The notes under the pieces were generated by a model. It searched no databases, had not been told where the DNA came from, and worked only from the letters and a program-made list of their open reading frames with translations. Shown here piece after piece: positions 62,269 to 64,000 of a stretch of 64,000 nt of DNA. The stretch is from Xestospongia muta (lineage: Eukaryota > Porifera > Demospongiae > Haplosclerida > Petrosiidae). The DNA is taken from assembly GCA_963693285.1 (NCBI GenBank), contig OY848931.1, positions 687,001 through 751,000 on the forward strand, given 5' to 3'. The translations under genes were made by a program, and so were the position numbers. Position 1 is the first letter of the stretch, and each line of letters starts with the position of its first letter.

Positions 62269-64000
62269 CTACTTGTTTGTAGAGAGACCTAGATGTACAC
62301 GTATTTCATCAGCTTTTGCCCTATTAGCAATGATACGCCCTTCCATGGCAGTAATCACAGTCTCCCAGGTGACAGGAGATGACTTGTTATTTATCCAACG
62401 TCTAATTACTTTAGATAGCTTAGTGGTATTGCCATCCTTTTCTTTTTGCAAACCCTCCAAAAAATTACTATCAACTCCAAGGGCTAAACCTACTTCTTGC
62501 CACATGTTGTTAACATCAGCTAATAAATTGAGTAGCTCATGTTCATTGGGAGTCTCTTTTAACACATCAATGTTTGCGGAAGGTTTAGTCATATGAGTTA
62601 TTTTTGGTTTCTTGATCACATTATCTCCAGAGTTATTACTACTAAGAGACTTTTCAGTTTTTCGTTTAGTACCAGCTTCTAAAAGAAGATAAGGAAATGA
62701 ACAGACATTCATTTATAAGAGAGTACTTTGTCTATAATTTTGACTGGACAACTGGACTGATGTTTGATCATGTGCACTTTCTATAGAAATGAGACATTTA
62801 TATATTATGTGATGATGTATTGATGTACTGACTTTCAAGAAATTTGCCCAGTTTATCAGCTAAATCCTTCTGCTGGATATTGCGTGCTAACACTTCTTTT
62901 ATCCATAGTCCAATGTCTTCTGGAGTGAATATACCAGCATTCCTCATTGATTTTCGTCCTTCTTCATTATTTAGAGGAGAAAGTCTTCTTTGACTCAAAG
63001 AACAAAGTTTAATTTTACAGTTGTGTGATCTAGGAGTATCACCTATTACTGTCTAGATAAAGAGTAAAAATGATTATCATGTCATGAACACCTTACTTGT
63101 AATTCATCTTTAAACCTCATTTGCAACATGGGAAGCTTATCATCAGGACAAGTTGGTATCATATCATCATCACATTTCTCTTCATACAATTCATCAGCAT
63201 GAGTCAGGCATACTAAAATAGGCACTGAGGTGAAATCATTTTGGAAAATTTTCATCCATTCCTCAGCAGAGGCAGTATGAAATCTCCTTGAATAGAATGA
63301 CATCAGTAAAATTATTTAGTTGATAAAGATCTTACTCATATCCACAAACAAATATAACAATTTGTGCTAAATCAACTAGTAGTTTAGCTAGACCTCCAAT
63401 GGACTTGTCTCTGTCATCTACTCCAGGAAAATCAATCACACTTAATCCCTCAATACAATCATCCAAATTATAAATAAAAGGTACTGTTGTACGTGCTGAC
63501 TGAGTGGTGCCTTGTACTGTCTATAATTATAAAATGAAGATCTGTTATACATGCGATAAATTTTACTTACTTGTCTTCCAAAAACTTTGTTCACTAGTGT
63601 TGATTTCCCTGAGTTGACAAGTCCTATCACACCTACTGTAGTATACTTAGCTAGACCTTCTCGAAGACAATGAATATACAATGCCCAAATAAGCCAACGA
63701 GCCAAAAGAGGTCGATATGGCTTAGGAACTAAAACAAGAGCAGTTGCTGCAAATTGAGTATCCCAATTAAAAAGAATATCACCAACTTTTGTGGTAGTTG
63801 TTATTTTTCGCTCTTTGCATATTCCAACCAGCTCTCGTTCCAAAGAGTAACTAATGTAGTGACTACTACATGTTACTGTTTTGTTCATTCCTTGAAGAAG
63901 AAACTGCAATTTAGCATTGTAGCTTGTGATTTGTTCTCCAATTCTCTCCTTTGCAGTATTGCTGCTAAGGACTCCCTCAATGAATTTAGTTATTTGTATG
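62269..64000 (-). CDS. Gene N5 (3' part): GTPase-Death end of an N-type gene
   Basis: The gene enters from the right edge. Visible exons: 64000-63571 (partial), 63520-63336, 63286-63097, 63052-62833, 62780-62727 and 62678-62269, all in phase with each other. They encode GLVNSGKSTLVNKVFGRQ (G1), VIDFPGVDD (G3), THAD in the G4 position, the KRKTEK basic patch and the C-terminal Death domain (EGLQKEKDGNTTKLSKVIRRW). The Death exon is most like N3/N4, while the GTPase exon (ITSYNAKLQFLLQGMN, ICKERKITT) is closer to N2. It is therefore a mosaic. Whether it has a MED25 block cannot be seen. Confidence 0.78.

Overview
The window looks like nuclear DNA of an early-branching animal, most plausibly a demosponge such as Amphimedon (inference). 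The signs are AT-rich DNA, very short GT-AG introns (down to 45 nt), and animal families: TRAF-type E3 ligases, CARD and Death folds, LRP-type YWTD/EGF ectodomains, Mediator MED25, TMEM41 and RECQL. I saw no bacterial operons, rRNA, tRNA or CRISPR.

Layout. 1-3.6 kb: three intronless TRAF-like genes, the first leaving the window on the minus strand and two on the plus strand. 3.7-4.9 kb: TMEM41B-like gene (minus, six exons). 5.06-7.67 kb: RECQL-type helicase (plus, five exons). 8.0-64 kb: a minus-strand tandem array of two related gene types. Type N encodes CARD, lipase-3-like fold, beta-sandwich, P-loop GTPase and Death domain. Type R encodes CARD, a truncated lipase-like fold, a hydrophobic segment, YWTD-EGF-YWTD-EGF, a mucin-like stalk, a transmembrane helix and a cytoplasmic tail with NPxY and SH3-ligand motifs. 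In 5'-to-3' order on the minus strand (right to left): N5 (partial), R3, N4, R2, N3, R1, N2, a broken N/R fusion, N1.

N1, N3 and N4 carry an extra block of ten exons encoding the middle and C-terminal part of MED25 (SD1-like region, ACID domain, Q-rich tail; no VWA domain). It sits between the lipase and GTPase exons, has phase 0 at both ends and stays in frame throughout. N2 lacks the block. I reconstructed exon phases by hand for N1, N2, N3, N5 and R1. All close without a stop: N1 2086 aa, N2 1495 aa, N3 2131 aa, R1 1366 aa.

From about 28.2 to 57.7 kb the array holds two nearly identical 14,756-bp units, then a more diverged third begins. Working model (inference): a fast-evolving signalling or immune locus in which death-fold adaptor domains are repeatedly joined to a lipase/GTPase core, to a Mediator-derived module, or to a membrane receptor, next to TRAF ligases. 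All gene models come from sequence reading alone; RNA evidence would decide the fusions.
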